From: an uncultured OM182 clade bacterium
Lineage (GTDB): Bacteria > Pseudomonadota > Gammaproteobacteria > Pseudomonadales > Azotimanducaceae
Assembly: GCA_905182025.1 (NCBI GenBank)
Contig: CAJJAA010000040.1
Span: 1 to 59,879 of the forward strand
Length of the DNA stretch: 59,879 bases
Reading direction: 5' to 3'
Notes under the pieces: generated by a model
The model's database searches: none
What the model was told of the DNA's origin: nothing
The model's input: only the letters and a program-made list of their open reading frames with translations
Part shown: piece after piece, positions 42,875 through 51,707 of the stretch
Position numbering within the stretch: the stretch's first letter is position 1
Layout of the letters: each line of letters starts with the position of its first letter
Translations under genes and position numbers: made by a program

Positions 42875-43963
42875 ATGGCAAAGAAAAGGGACACAATTGC
42901 TTTTAGCATGTCCTTTCTGGACATCATGTCCTGTGGTTTCGGCGCAGTGATTTTGATCTTTATTGTTATCCAACACAGTACGGAATCAACGCCTCCTGCG
43001 CTTGCAACGGATATTAAAGATGCTGTGCTGGCGATGGAGCGGGAAGTAAAAGACAGCAAAGAGAACATGATAGAACTGAAAAACACGGTTGAGAATAAGA
43101 ACGATGAAATCGTCACCACCGCTGGTGTCATTCGACAGATCATTCAGGAGATTGAATCGCTTCAGAAAACCATCGCAGAAGATCAGGATGACGGTATCGA
43201 TCAAACTGCCGCTATTGAAGCACTAAAAGCTGAAATCAAAGAACTCGAAGAAGAAGCCGCTGCACTAGAAGGTTCGGTCTCGGGTGACGAGGACAGTGGT
43301 TCCAGCACCCGCTCATTTGTCGGTAATGGCGATCGACAGTATGTTACTGGCATCAATCTAGGTGGCGAACACATCCTCATTTTATTGGACTCATCATCCA
43401 GTATGTTGGAAGAGACCATTGTTAATATCATTCGACGACGTATATTGCCTGCTGACCAGATAAGACAATCTGAGAAATGGCTGCGCGCGATTCGAACGGT
43501 TGAGTGGATCTTGGCAAACGTACCCAAAAAAGCGAATATCCAACTTGCTGTATTTAACACCGAAGCCAAACTGGTGACCCGAGAAGAAAAGTGGCTTGAA
43601 GCAATCGACAAAACCAATATCGACAAATTAGTCACCGATTTAAAGCAAGTCACACCGACGGGAGGAACCTCTCTGCATCAAGCCTTCGCGCTCGCGGCAA
43701 AAATGATCCCAGAGCCAGACAGTATATTTCTGATTACCGATGGACTACCCACCATGGGCTTTGATACTGAAACAAAGGGACTCGTAACAAGTCGCCAACG
43801 TGTGTCGTTTTTTGCAAACTCGGTCGAGATATTGCCCCCGTCAGCTTCAGTTAATGTCATCCTGTTTCCGATGGAAGGAGACCCCCTTGCGACATCAAGC
43901 TACTGGCGCCTCGTTCAAGCCACCGGTGGCTCTTTTATTAGCCCGTCAAAGGATTGGCCGTAA
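42875..43963 (+). CDS. Single-helix VWA protein 1 (stator partner-like)
   Basis: A 362-residue protein. One N-terminal membrane helix (13-33) begins with SFLDIMSCGFGAVIL, placing Asp16 as in the proton-carrying Asp of MotB, TolR and ExbD. A coiled coil (about 45-135) leads to a von Willebrand A domain with a full MIDAS: DSSSS at 172-176, Thr265 in PTGGTS and Asp289 in ITDG. Topology puts the VWA in the periplasm. Start is one base after the upstream stop; the stop overlaps the next ATG (TAATG). Paralogue of the next gene. Confidence 0.87.
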   Translation: MAKKRDTIAFSMSFLDIMSCGFGAVILIFIVIQHSTESTPPALATDIKDAVLAMEREVKDSKENMIELKNTVENKNDEIVTTAGVIRQIIQEIESLQKTIAEDQDDGIDQTAAIEALKAEIKELEEEAAALEGSVSGDEDSGSSTRSFVGNGDRQYVTGINLGGEHILILLDSSSSMLEETIVNIIRRRILPADQIRQSEKWLRAIRTVEWILANVPKKANIQLAVFNTEAKLVTREEKWLEAIDKTNIDKLVTDLKQVTPTGGTSLHQAFALAAKMIPEPDSIFLITDGLPTMGFDTETKGLVTSRQRVSFFANSVEILPPSASVNVILFPMEGDPLATSSYWRLVQATGGSFISPSKDWP

Positions 43964-44970
43964 TGAAGTCTAAACGGCGAGAAACTGACACTGCGGGCCT
44001 AGCATTTCTTGATGTCATTAGCTGTGGCTTCGGTGCAATTATTCTGCTGCTTGTCCTCACCAAAGTTTTTGATCCTGTTGATATTGATCTCAATCTCGAA
44101 GAGTTAAAGAACTATTTGGCAACACTTGAAGCAGAGGTTGTCGATATACGTGGTGAGACCCGCATACTCAACAGAGATATGATCCGCAGAGAAGACCAGC
44201 AAACTGATCAACTCGAACAACTCACCGAACTCGAGAGTCGACTCGCCGCTTTGAAAAGCAGCGTGGACAATTCCTCTGATAAAACGAAAGTGAACAATGC
44301 CATCAAAGGTAAACTCGCCTCAGCAAAGCAATCTTTGACCGCAGAAATGCAACGTTTGCTGTCAGAGTTTCAAAAGGATTTAGATGATGACACCATCGGC
44401 GGCATTCCCGTCGACAGTGAATATGTCATTTTCATTATTGACACCTCCGGCAGTATGAGACAGTTTGCCTGGCCACTACTTTTGCAAAAAGTAGAAGAAA
44501 CCCTTGCGGTCTATCCAAAACTTAAAGGTATACAGGTGATGAATGACATGGGTAACTTCATGTTCAGCCAATATACCAACCAATGGATTCCGGACACCCA
44601 AGCTCGAAGAAGAGCCATCATGGACCGACTGCGAAACTGGGAAACTTTCAGCAACTCAAGCCCGGTTGAAGGCATTACTAAGGCCATTACGACATTCTAT
44701 CGTCCCGATCGAAAAATCAGTCTTTATGTCCTGGGCGATGATTTTAAGGGGCGGTCTATTCAGCGAGTCGTAGACCGGGTTGATCAGATCAATCGAGAAG
44801 GCGCCGACGGAAAACGATTGGTACGTATTCACGCCATTGGATTTCCTGTCATTTTCACCCAACCGCTTCAGGCACAAGGATCTGTGATTAAGTTTTCATC
44901 CTTAATGCGAGAGCTTTGCGCGAGGAACGGCGGCACGTTTGTCGCTCTCAATGACTACCGTAGACTGTAA
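43963..44970 (+). CDS. Single-helix VWA protein 2 (stator partner-like)
   Basis: A 335-residue protein; the ATG at 43963 overlaps the previous stop by one base (TAATG), so a TTG at 43954 is unneeded. Same plan as VWA protein 1: FLDVISCGFGAIIL helix with Asp17, coiled coil (about 45-140), then a VWA domain with DTSGS at 160-164. The MIDAS Thr loop is replaced by SNSSP and the last Asp sits in LGDD, so metal binding may be altered. Sequence divergence from paralogue 1 suggests the two form a heterodimer in the channel ring. Last gene of the array. Confidence 0.86.
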   Translation: MKSKRRETDTAGLAFLDVISCGFGAIILLLVLTKVFDPVDIDLNLEELKNYLATLEAEVVDIRGETRILNRDMIRREDQQTDQLEQLTELESRLAALKSSVDNSSDKTKVNNAIKGKLASAKQSLTAEMQRLLSEFQKDLDDDTIGGIPVDSEYVIFIIDTSGSMRQFAWPLLLQKVEETLAVYPKLKGIQVMNDMGNFMFSQYTNQWIPDTQARRRAIMDRLRNWETFSNSSPVEGITKAITTFYRPDRKISLYVLGDDFKGRSIQRVVDRVDQINREGADGKRLVRIHAIGFPVIFTQPLQAQGSVIKFSSLMRELCARNGGTFVALNDYRRL

Positions 44971-44971
44971 A

Positions 44972-46513
44972 CTAGTTGCGTGTTGTCACTGTGTAAGAAA
45001 GCAGTTTTTCTGAGCGGGCTGGCACTTTAACGATATATCGCTGAGTTCGACTGTCGACTTTCTTGCCTTTCTGGCTTTGTTCTGTCACTTCCCATTCGCC
45101 CATCTGCATCTCTAACAATTCAACTTCAACATCTGTCGACTTGGCATTGAAGAGCTTAATTTCATAACTTGAAACAGACCCGCGTTCGCTCGTACGTCTA
45201 AAGTTTGTTTGCTTGCGGTGAACCTGAATATCAAATGCTTTACCGATCTCAAGCGTTGTTTCCTGTTCAATCGGCAAGTGAGGCATTCGGTTCTCACCAA
45301 GAAGCACAAGCTGGCCGTTTTCGCCCCGCAGGTAGGCTCTAACATTACCCGCCGGTAATGGCTGACCTAGGCCAGATTTGTCGTCGTTCATGAATTCGAT
45401 GTTCACTGACACAGATTTCGAAACTTCGTCAGTCATACGATATGAAAAACTCTCAGAAACCGAAGTATATCGGCGCTTATACGCAGCGCCACGCGCCTCA
45501 AGTAAACGAATTTGTTTCTGACCAAAGGGCGCCAAATTAGTTCTGCGAGGCAAAACATATTGGTAGTAATCCATAAGCGGCTTGGCGGCTATCGACTCAG
45601 TCCGCGCGGATGACATGAATCGTGCATCTGCCATCTCCATGGGTCTGCGTTTGTTTTGGGGCGCAATTCGATTTACCTCGCCTGCTACAAGCACCACCTC
45701 AGCAGCGTCAAAGGCATTGTTACTCTCATTCGTCAACGTCACCCATGTCGTCATATCAAACTGGTTATTATCCGCGTCAAGGAGTATCACATAATCAGCC
45801 ACCCAACCAATCTTCCCGGTCGTATACGTCGTCTGAATTGACTGTTTGCCTACTTTTTTGTTGTCGATTAGCCATTCTAATCTTGGTTTTAAACTGACAC
45901 CTTCCGGCACGAAAGGCAGAGAAATTGTACCCTCGGGCGCTATTTCAATTTGATCCCCGAACTTCACAACCTCAGGATCGATCGCTAACAGAATGCCTTC
46001 GCGAAAAAATTTTTCATAGCCAACACCATCCAAAATGGACCGACTGTACTTTACTTTTTGACCAATGAATTTGCGTAACAGACTATTTCTATTCAGCGTG
46101 TGATGTTCGTATAGCTGCTCTTCAATCGTGAAATTCTTTGCGCCGTCAGTATCCGTCGCAGAACCCGGCGTCACGAGTAATGATGAAGGCTCTAAAAACT
46201 CCGAAACGCCCTGAAAATCCAGCCTTACCAGCCCAGTTGGAATGATCATTTCTCTAATATCAGTGACCACTGCAAAGTTCCCGTTGTAGATTGTCAGGTT
46301 GATCGATTCACGATCACTTTCGGTACTGGTCAACAAAACCGGTTCTGCCGTCGCAGCTTCTGCATTCAAAGACGCGATGTTGGCAATAAAAATAACAGAC
46401 GCTAGTGCGCCAATCCTGCTCACCTTATTAACGCTGTTAGCAAATAATTTATTCGACACCTGCTTCGACAGCTTGCTTGTCATATCTCTGTCCATACTCA
46501 TCTTAATATTCAT
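44972..46513 (-). CDS. Exported DUF4139 domain protein
   Basis: About 513 residues; the first ATG is at 46513 (a TTG at 46531 and further ATGs to 46483 are in frame, so the start is uncertain). A hydrophobic signal (GALASVIFIANIASLNA) follows a longish basic N-terminus. The body shows DUF4139 marks: YNGNFAVVTDIRE, IGWVADYVILLD, TLTNESNNAFDAAEVVLVAGEVNR. These beta-rich proteins are periplasmic or surface and of unknown role. The gene ends two bases from the array, convergently, which may be coincidence or functional. Confidence 0.8.
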   Translation of the reverse strand: MNIKMSMDRDMTSKLSKQVSNKLFANSVNKVSRIGALASVIFIANIASLNAEAATAEPVLLTSTESDRESINLTIYNGNFAVVTDIREMIIPTGLVRLDFQGVSEFLEPSSLLVTPGSATDTDGAKNFTIEEQLYEHHTLNRNSLLRKFIGQKVKYSRSILDGVGYEKFFREGILLAIDPEVVKFGDQIEIAPEGTISLPFVPEGVSLKPRLEWLIDNKKVGKQSIQTTYTTGKIGWVADYVILLDADNNQFDMTTWVTLTNESNNAFDAAEVVLVAGEVNRIAPQNKRRPMEMADARFMSSARTESIAAKPLMDYYQYVLPRRTNLAPFGQKQIRLLEARGAAYKRRYTSVSESFSYRMTDEVSKSVSVNIEFMNDDKSGLGQPLPAGNVRAYLRGENGQLVLLGENRMPHLPIEQETTLEIGKAFDIQVHRKQTNFRRTSERGSVSSYEIKLFNAKSTDVEVELLEMQMGEWEVTEQSQKGKKVDSRTQRYIVKVPARSEKLLSYTVTTRN

Positions 46514-46543
46514 GTTGTTATCGTTCGACAAACTAAAACCCTT

Positions 46544-47341
46544 TTAGTCTTCTGTAATGATCGCCACGGCACGTGTCCAACCCGCTGACGCCGCCCTTAT
46601 CTTATGCGGAAAACAGGAGATCATAAATCCGGAAGGTGGTAGGACTTCTAGATTATGCAGTTTTTCGAGATGACAATAGCCAATCTGACGACCGGCCTTG
46701 TGCCCTTCCCAAATCAAACTGGCATCACCTGTTTCTGCATACTTCTCTTTGGTGTGCACAAAAGGTGCGTCCCAGCTCCAACCATCTGTGCCCGTCAAAC
46801 GGACACCGCGTTCAAGTAAATACATCGTCGATTCCAACCCCATACCACAACCCGTCGACATGTAATTGTCATTGCCATACTGCTTACCCGCCGATGTATT
46901 GATCACAACGATATCGAGGGGCTTCAGCTCATAGTCAATCCGCTTTAACTCATTTTCAACATCTTCCGCTGTCACGACGTAGCCATCAGCAAAGTGACGA
47001 AAATCAAGTTTCACGCCGTCCTGTAAACACCACTCCAACGGCACTTCGTCAATGGTAATCGAACGTTCGCCTTCGTTCATCGTTGAATGAAAATGATAGG
47101 GTGCATCTAAGTGTGTACCACTGTGGGTGCTCAATTTCACCGTCTCGATGGCCCAGGCTTCACCGTCAGGCATATCGTCTTTTTGCAAACCAGGAAAAAA
47201 AGGTTCAAGCGTGCTGAAAGAATCTTGATGATTCAGATAATTGATTTCAGGCCGGGCCCCTGGCGGATCTGAGATCACATCATTTTCCAAGTATATGGAC
47301 AGATCGATAAGGGTACGTTTGCTCGTTTTGAGGTTTGTCAT
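46544..47341 (-). CDS. Cyclase family protein (kynurenine formamidase-like)
   Basis: A 265-residue metal-dependent hydrolase of the cyclase/KynB family. The signature HSGTHLDAPYHF carries the metal His-x-x-x-His-x-Asp ligands, and the DLSIYLEND start fits the fold. Family members open or close amide or lactone rings, such as N-formylkynurenine or aromatic lactones. It lies upstream of the DUF4139 gene and is divergent from the acyl-CoA ligase gene, so it may belong to the catabolic region that follows. Confidence 0.88.
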   Translation of the reverse strand: MTNLKTSKRTLIDLSIYLENDVISDPPGARPEINYLNHQDSFSTLEPFFPGLQKDDMPDGEAWAIETVKLSTHSGTHLDAPYHFHSTMNEGERSITIDEVPLEWCLQDGVKLDFRHFADGYVVTAEDVENELKRIDYELKPLDIVVINTSAGKQYGNDNYMSTGCGMGLESTMYLLERGVRLTGTDGWSWDAPFVHTKEKYAETGDASLIWEGHKAGRQIGYCHLEKLHNLEVLPPSGFMISCFPHKIRAASAGWTRAVAIITED

Positions 47342-47569
47342 TCGTGTCTCTTAAGTCGCCTGATGGCTTTTGAGGATAGAGCGAAGTGTAACCACCTATT
47401 TCGAGCTCAGCAATCCCGATGAACCGCGAGCTTAAGCTGATATTCATCAATCAGCGCACTGGCGCCCGGCCAATGCCGAAAGGCTCTGTCGTGGCAACGT
47501 AAGCAGGGCAGATTTAGCTCGCTAAAAGCACGCCATCAGCACTTGTCATTGCCTTGTACTCTTAAGCTA

Positions 47570-47583
47570 TACTCGGTCGAGTA
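47570..47583. promoter_or_regulatory. Candidate operator palindrome before the acyl-CoA ligase gene
   Basis: TACTCG-GT-CGAGTA is a 6-bp inverted repeat with a two-base centre, 41 bases before the ligase ATG, in the divergent region with the cyclase gene. Such spacing fits a TetR- or GntR-type regulator. No regulator gene is seen nearby. Confidence 0.3.
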
Positions 47584-47623
47584 CTATTGAAGGAAAGACA
47601 AACTCACTAACGGAACCCCGCTA

Positions 47624-49072
47624 ATGCAAGCTATCTCTCTGTCAAAAATTATTGCCTATTGGACCGCCCAACAACCGCAAAGGATAGCGATCAGCCATGA
47701 AGACAACGTCATTAGCTGGCAAGACCTAGAGAAAAGTACAAACCGTTTAGCCCGCGCGTATGCCGAGTTAGGGGTTAACGCTGATGATTTTGTGACGATC
47801 GCGCTTCCCAATGGCATCGAGTTTTTTGAGTCTTGCCTGGCAACCTGGAAACTTGGCGCAACACCTCAACCCATATCAGCAAAGCTACCCAAGTTTGAGA
47901 GAGATCAGATCATTGAGCTAGGCAAACCCTCGCTTGTCGTCGGTGTTGATGATGGATACCCGCAGGTCAAATCTGTTCCCGTAAATTTTGTGCCTGACAG
48001 TCGTTTGAGTGATGAAGCCCTACCCGAACTCACCGCTAAGTCATTCAAAGCCATGACGTCAGGGGGCAGCACCGGCCGTCCGAAACTTATCGTGTCGGGC
48101 AACCCCGCGGTTTGGGATGTCGATCAAGAGCATTTGCAGATCCAACTTCAAGGCGCGATGCTTATACCCGGCCCGCTGTATCACAACGGTCCGTTTAGCT
48201 GGGCCATGATCGCCCTATTTCGCGGCAATCATGTTTGCGTCACGACGCGATTTGATGCGCTACAAACCCTCGAACTCATTCACAAGCATCGTATCGACAT
48301 CGTTTACATGGTGCCCACCATGATGCAAAGAATCTGGAAACTACCCCAACAACAGAGAACACAATTCGATATTTCTTGCCTGAAGACCCTTTGGCACTTA
48401 GCCGCGCCGTGCCCTGCATGGTTAAAGGAGGCCTTTATCGAGTGGCTGGGGCCAGAAGTGATATGGGAACTTTATGGCGGCACCGAGGGTACTGGGTCGA
48501 CCATTATCAATGGTGTCGAGTGGCTTGAACATCGCGGCTCTGTGGGCCTACCCGGCGCTGCCTGCGAGATGAAGGTTATTGATCAAGCAGGTGCAACGGT
48601 GCCTGCCAACGAGATTGGCGAGGTCTTTATCCGCCCAAGATCTGGACCCGGCACGACCTATCATTATATTGGCGCTGAGGCGAAATCGATCGAAGGCGGC
48701 TGGGAAAGTCTTGGCGACATGGGATACATGGATGAAGATGGCTACCTCTATCTTGCCGATAGACAAACCGACATGATCCTATCAGGCGGCGCCAACATCT
48801 ATCCGGCCGAGGTTGAAGCCGCTATTGATGCATTTGCAGGCGTTCGAAGTTCAGCCGTCATTGGCCTGCCCCATGAAGATCTTGGTAACTATGTGTATGC
48901 GATTGTGGACGCACCCGATGGCATTGAGGAGCAGGCATTACTCGATCATCTTGCAGAACGTTTAGTGCGCTACAAAATTCCACGTACCATCGAATGGTCA
49001 GATGAGCCACTGAGAGACGACGCCGGTAAACTTCGACGCAAGCAACTGCGACAGGAGCGTTTAGAGGCGTAA
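47624..49072 (+). CDS. AMP-forming acyl-CoA synthetase
   Basis: A 482-residue ANL-family acid-CoA ligase. Motifs in order: the P-loop-like TSGGSTGRPK near 145-154, the YGGTEG motif near 287-292, the LADRQTDMILSGGANIYP hinge near 380-397, and the C-terminal catalytic Lys in DDAGKLRRKQ. It activates a carboxylic acid with ATP and CoA in the cytosol. The short length is typical of the smaller, less membrane-bound members. Substrate unknown; the surrounding genes point to an aromatic or branched acid. Confidence 0.9.
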   Translation: MQAISLSKIIAYWTAQQPQRIAISHEDNVISWQDLEKSTNRLARAYAELGVNADDFVTIALPNGIEFFESCLATWKLGATPQPISAKLPKFERDQIIELGKPSLVVGVDDGYPQVKSVPVNFVPDSRLSDEALPELTAKSFKAMTSGGSTGRPKLIVSGNPAVWDVDQEHLQIQLQGAMLIPGPLYHNGPFSWAMIALFRGNHVCVTTRFDALQTLELIHKHRIDIVYMVPTMMQRIWKLPQQQRTQFDISCLKTLWHLAAPCPAWLKEAFIEWLGPEVIWELYGGTEGTGSTIINGVEWLEHRGSVGLPGAACEMKVIDQAGATVPANEIGEVFIRPRSGPGTTYHYIGAEAKSIEGGWESLGDMGYMDEDGYLYLADRQTDMILSGGANIYPAEVEAAIDAFAGVRSSAVIGLPHEDLGNYVYAIVDAPDGIEEQALLDHLAERLVRYKIPRTIEWSDEPLRDDAGKLRRKQLRQERLEA

Positions 49073-49298
49073 TGCGTTGAGTCAATCGGTGCGGCTTTAG
49101 TTGCGCCGTCAGCTAGATGTTTAAAGCCCAGATGATCATAAGCACTCACCCGTGACAGTAAGGCTGCAGCTATTTGCCGCTGCAGTGTTGTATATCCTCG
49201 GTACTGTCGCTGAACCTGTGTAGGTAACCCGCTAGGCAAAGCACAATTTTGCCACATCAACTTGAAAGACAAAGTGTAACCGTTGCTTGTCAGCCAGT

Positions 49299-51707
49299 TT
49301 AGACAAGCTGATTCAGGTCAGCGTCAGCTTTCGTTCCCCTATTTAGCGATGCTAAAGCGTCTTTAAGATCAGCCGCGCGAATCGGAAGGTCGCGCATTCT
49401 TACACCCACTGCTTGGAAGATCGCGTTACCGATAGCGGGACCAACAACGGTTGTTGCAGGTTCTCCCAAACCAACAGATTGATAATCACTATCGACAAAC
49501 TCAATTTCCACTTCCGGAATATCTGCCATACGTAAAGGCGTATAGGTATCAAGGTTTGTATCAACAACCTGGCCTTTTTCAAATCGCGTGCCTTCATGCA
49601 GCGCCATACTCAATCCCCACATTGCCGCGCCCTCCGTCTGCGCCAACGCGCCATCTGGATGCACGATCGTGCCTGCATCCAGAACCAGCGTTAACTTCTG
49701 TACGGTGACCTTGCCGGATGATCGATTCACGTGCACCTGAGCAATGCAGGCACACCAGGTTGGCATATCTCTCTCCTGGCCAAAAGTTGTTGCCACACCC
49801 ATACCTGTTGAATCAGGTAACTGCTTGCCCCAATTAGCGAGCCTTGAAGCGCGTTTCAATACCGCCGCAAGTCTGCTCGCACCACCAATCGAGTTAGGGT
49901 AACTACCGGCATTTTTACCTCGACTCGATAGATGCTGTAACCGAAACATGATGGGATCAACGTTGATCTTGTCAGCAGCCTCATCAATAAAACTCTCCAG
50001 CGCCCAGTTAGTCCAGCCGGGTCCGACTGACCTCAGCCAACCCGGTCTAAAGGTTTTGTTAGCAAGATCATTGGATACGGCGGTTACTTGATGAGCACCC
50101 AAGCTATACCAATGATTCGCGCCATTAATTGAGAAAGGATCAAATTTCTCACCATTTTTGCCTTCGGCCAAAAAGAAATCAGCCATCACTTCGGACGGCC
50201 AACCCGCAGCCGCTGCATGAGTAAAAGCAACCACCTTTTTCTTGGCATTGAATCCCATCCTTAGCGTTTGAACGGACGCTGATCGAGGCGAGTCAAAACG
50301 CGAATCGTCCTCTCGACTGAAAACAACCTTGACCGGTTTGCCTAAAGCCTTTGCTGCTAGCAAAGCAGGCACACCATAATCGCCATTCAATCGACGACCG
50401 AAGCCGCCCCCCAACAGATAGGTGCGCATGATGATTTGCTCTTCTTTAACACCAAGCGCTTTTGCATAGACCGGCATTGACAGTGACTGCCATTGATTGC
50501 CGGTATGCAATTCCCACATGCCGTTACGCTCCAGACCGATCGCATTAACGGGTTCCAGCTGAAAATGAAGTACGGTACTGGTTGTGTACTCGGCTTGAAT
50601 AACCTCCTGTGCATCCAACATCCACTCGTTAACATGCTTTCCATCAACAACATCATCAACAACCGTTGAACCTTTACCCGCCTCAATAAGCTCGCGGCCG
50701 CGCTGCAATATGTCGGCCTCCGACACATTCGCAGCGGGGCCATTGTTCCAAGTCACCTTAATCAGCTTCTCAGCCCTGAGTGCAGCATGAAAAGAATCCG
50801 CGATCACCAAAGCCCAGCCTGGTACAGTTTCTGACGGATCGTCCAATTGCAGTGTTTGAATGTAACCCGCAACGTTCCTCGCCTGTCGGTCATCAATGCT
50901 CGCAATGCGAGAATCATAACGGGTCGGTGGTATTATTGGTTTGGCGTAAACCATGCCATCATAGTGCGCATCAATGCCATAAATCGCTGCGCCACGCGTC
51001 TTGTCCGGAATATCCAACGCCGTTGTATCTGTCCCAACTAGATTTCTCTGATTAGGTTGTTTAATCTGAAGATCAGCTAAGTCTTGTTCGGAATAACGTC
51101 GGGATAAATCCCCTTTTTGAACAATTTCTTGATAGCTAACTTGCTTGTCTCGACAAATCACTTTGCTGCGGCGGGCATGGCATTTAAGCGGCGACACACC
51201 CAGCAGTTTTGCACCTTCTTCAATCATGGCTTTACGACCTGCTGCACCGGCACGGCTAAGTAAGTCGAAGTTTTGCCAGATAGACCAACTACCGCCCGTA
51301 ACCCGGTAGCCGTAGCGAGCTTCGTTATCAACATAGTTGAGTCGCACATCTTGCCAATCAGCTTCAAGCTCTTCCGCTACAATGCGCGCCAGTGCAGTAC
51401 CGATATGCTGGCCCATTTCCGCTTCGGCGATATTCACCGTGATCTCACCTAACGGGTTAATTGAATACCAAACAGTCGGCTCGAAACTTCCCCGTTCAAC
51501 AGCGAAACCTTTTGCAGGGGTCATTAGCGCAACGGGTAGAAATGCCATGGTAAAACCCGCGGCAGTCGCGCCGATCATAAACCCACGTCGCTTCATTTTT
51601 GGTATCGCCATTGGATCGGTTACTGTCTTCGCCTCGGCATGAGACGCTGAGTGAACTTGATCTTTTTCGACGTTGTTTTTCAATTTTTCGATGCGCTGTT
51701 TACTCAT
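49299..51707 (-). CDS. Molybdenum hydroxylase large subunit (xanthine dehydrogenase family, IorB-like)
   Basis: An 802-residue molybdopterin-binding subunit. The ATG at 51707 follows GGAGG; the GTG at 51710 is less likely. A Tat-like signal KRRGFMIGATAAGF lies after about 38 residues. GGGFGRRLNGD (molybdopterin-binding) and GLGEPATTVVGPA with the catalytic Glu are visible. The form with a leader and the small 2Fe-2S partner resembles isoquinoline 1-oxidoreductase-type enzymes that hydroxylate N-heterocycles or oxidise aldehydes. A cytochrome partner is not seen in the window. Confidence 0.9.
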   Translation of the reverse strand: MSKQRIEKLKNNVEKDQVHSASHAEAKTVTDPMAIPKMKRRGFMIGATAAGFTMAFLPVALMTPAKGFAVERGSFEPTVWYSINPLGEITVNIAEAEMGQHIGTALARIVAEELEADWQDVRLNYVDNEARYGYRVTGGSWSIWQNFDLLSRAGAAGRKAMIEEGAKLLGVSPLKCHARRSKVICRDKQVSYQEIVQKGDLSRRYSEQDLADLQIKQPNQRNLVGTDTTALDIPDKTRGAAIYGIDAHYDGMVYAKPIIPPTRYDSRIASIDDRQARNVAGYIQTLQLDDPSETVPGWALVIADSFHAALRAEKLIKVTWNNGPAANVSEADILQRGRELIEAGKGSTVVDDVVDGKHVNEWMLDAQEVIQAEYTTSTVLHFQLEPVNAIGLERNGMWELHTGNQWQSLSMPVYAKALGVKEEQIIMRTYLLGGGFGRRLNGDYGVPALLAAKALGKPVKVVFSREDDSRFDSPRSASVQTLRMGFNAKKKVVAFTHAAAAGWPSEVMADFFLAEGKNGEKFDPFSINGANHWYSLGAHQVTAVSNDLANKTFRPGWLRSVGPGWTNWALESFIDEAADKINVDPIMFRLQHLSSRGKNAGSYPNSIGGASRLAAVLKRASRLANWGKQLPDSTGMGVATTFGQERDMPTWCACIAQVHVNRSSGKVTVQKLTLVLDAGTIVHPDGALAQTEGAAMWGLSMALHEGTRFEKGQVVDTNLDTYTPLRMADIPEVEIEFVDSDYQSVGLGEPATTVVGPAIGNAIFQAVGVRMRDLPIRAADLKDALASLNRGTKADADLNQLV

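Noticed and set aside
32643-44970. Reading the array as a type VI secretion locus
   Set aside because: Kinase-, FHA- and PvdO-like parts recall the T6SS post-translational pathway, but no TssB, TssC, Hcp, VgrG, TssM or ClpV gene is present.
40501-44970. Reading the array as a Zorya defence system
   Set aside because: The channel protein lacks the long ZorA tail, the partners carry VWA instead of OmpA-like domains, and no ZorC, ZorD or ZorE helicase or nuclease is present.
48970-49272. 100-codon minus-strand ORF beginning in the gap after the acyl-CoA ligase gene
   Set aside because: The first 65 residues read somewhat like a protein, but one third overlaps the ligase gene, no family is recognised and no ribosome site is clear. 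A remnant is possible.
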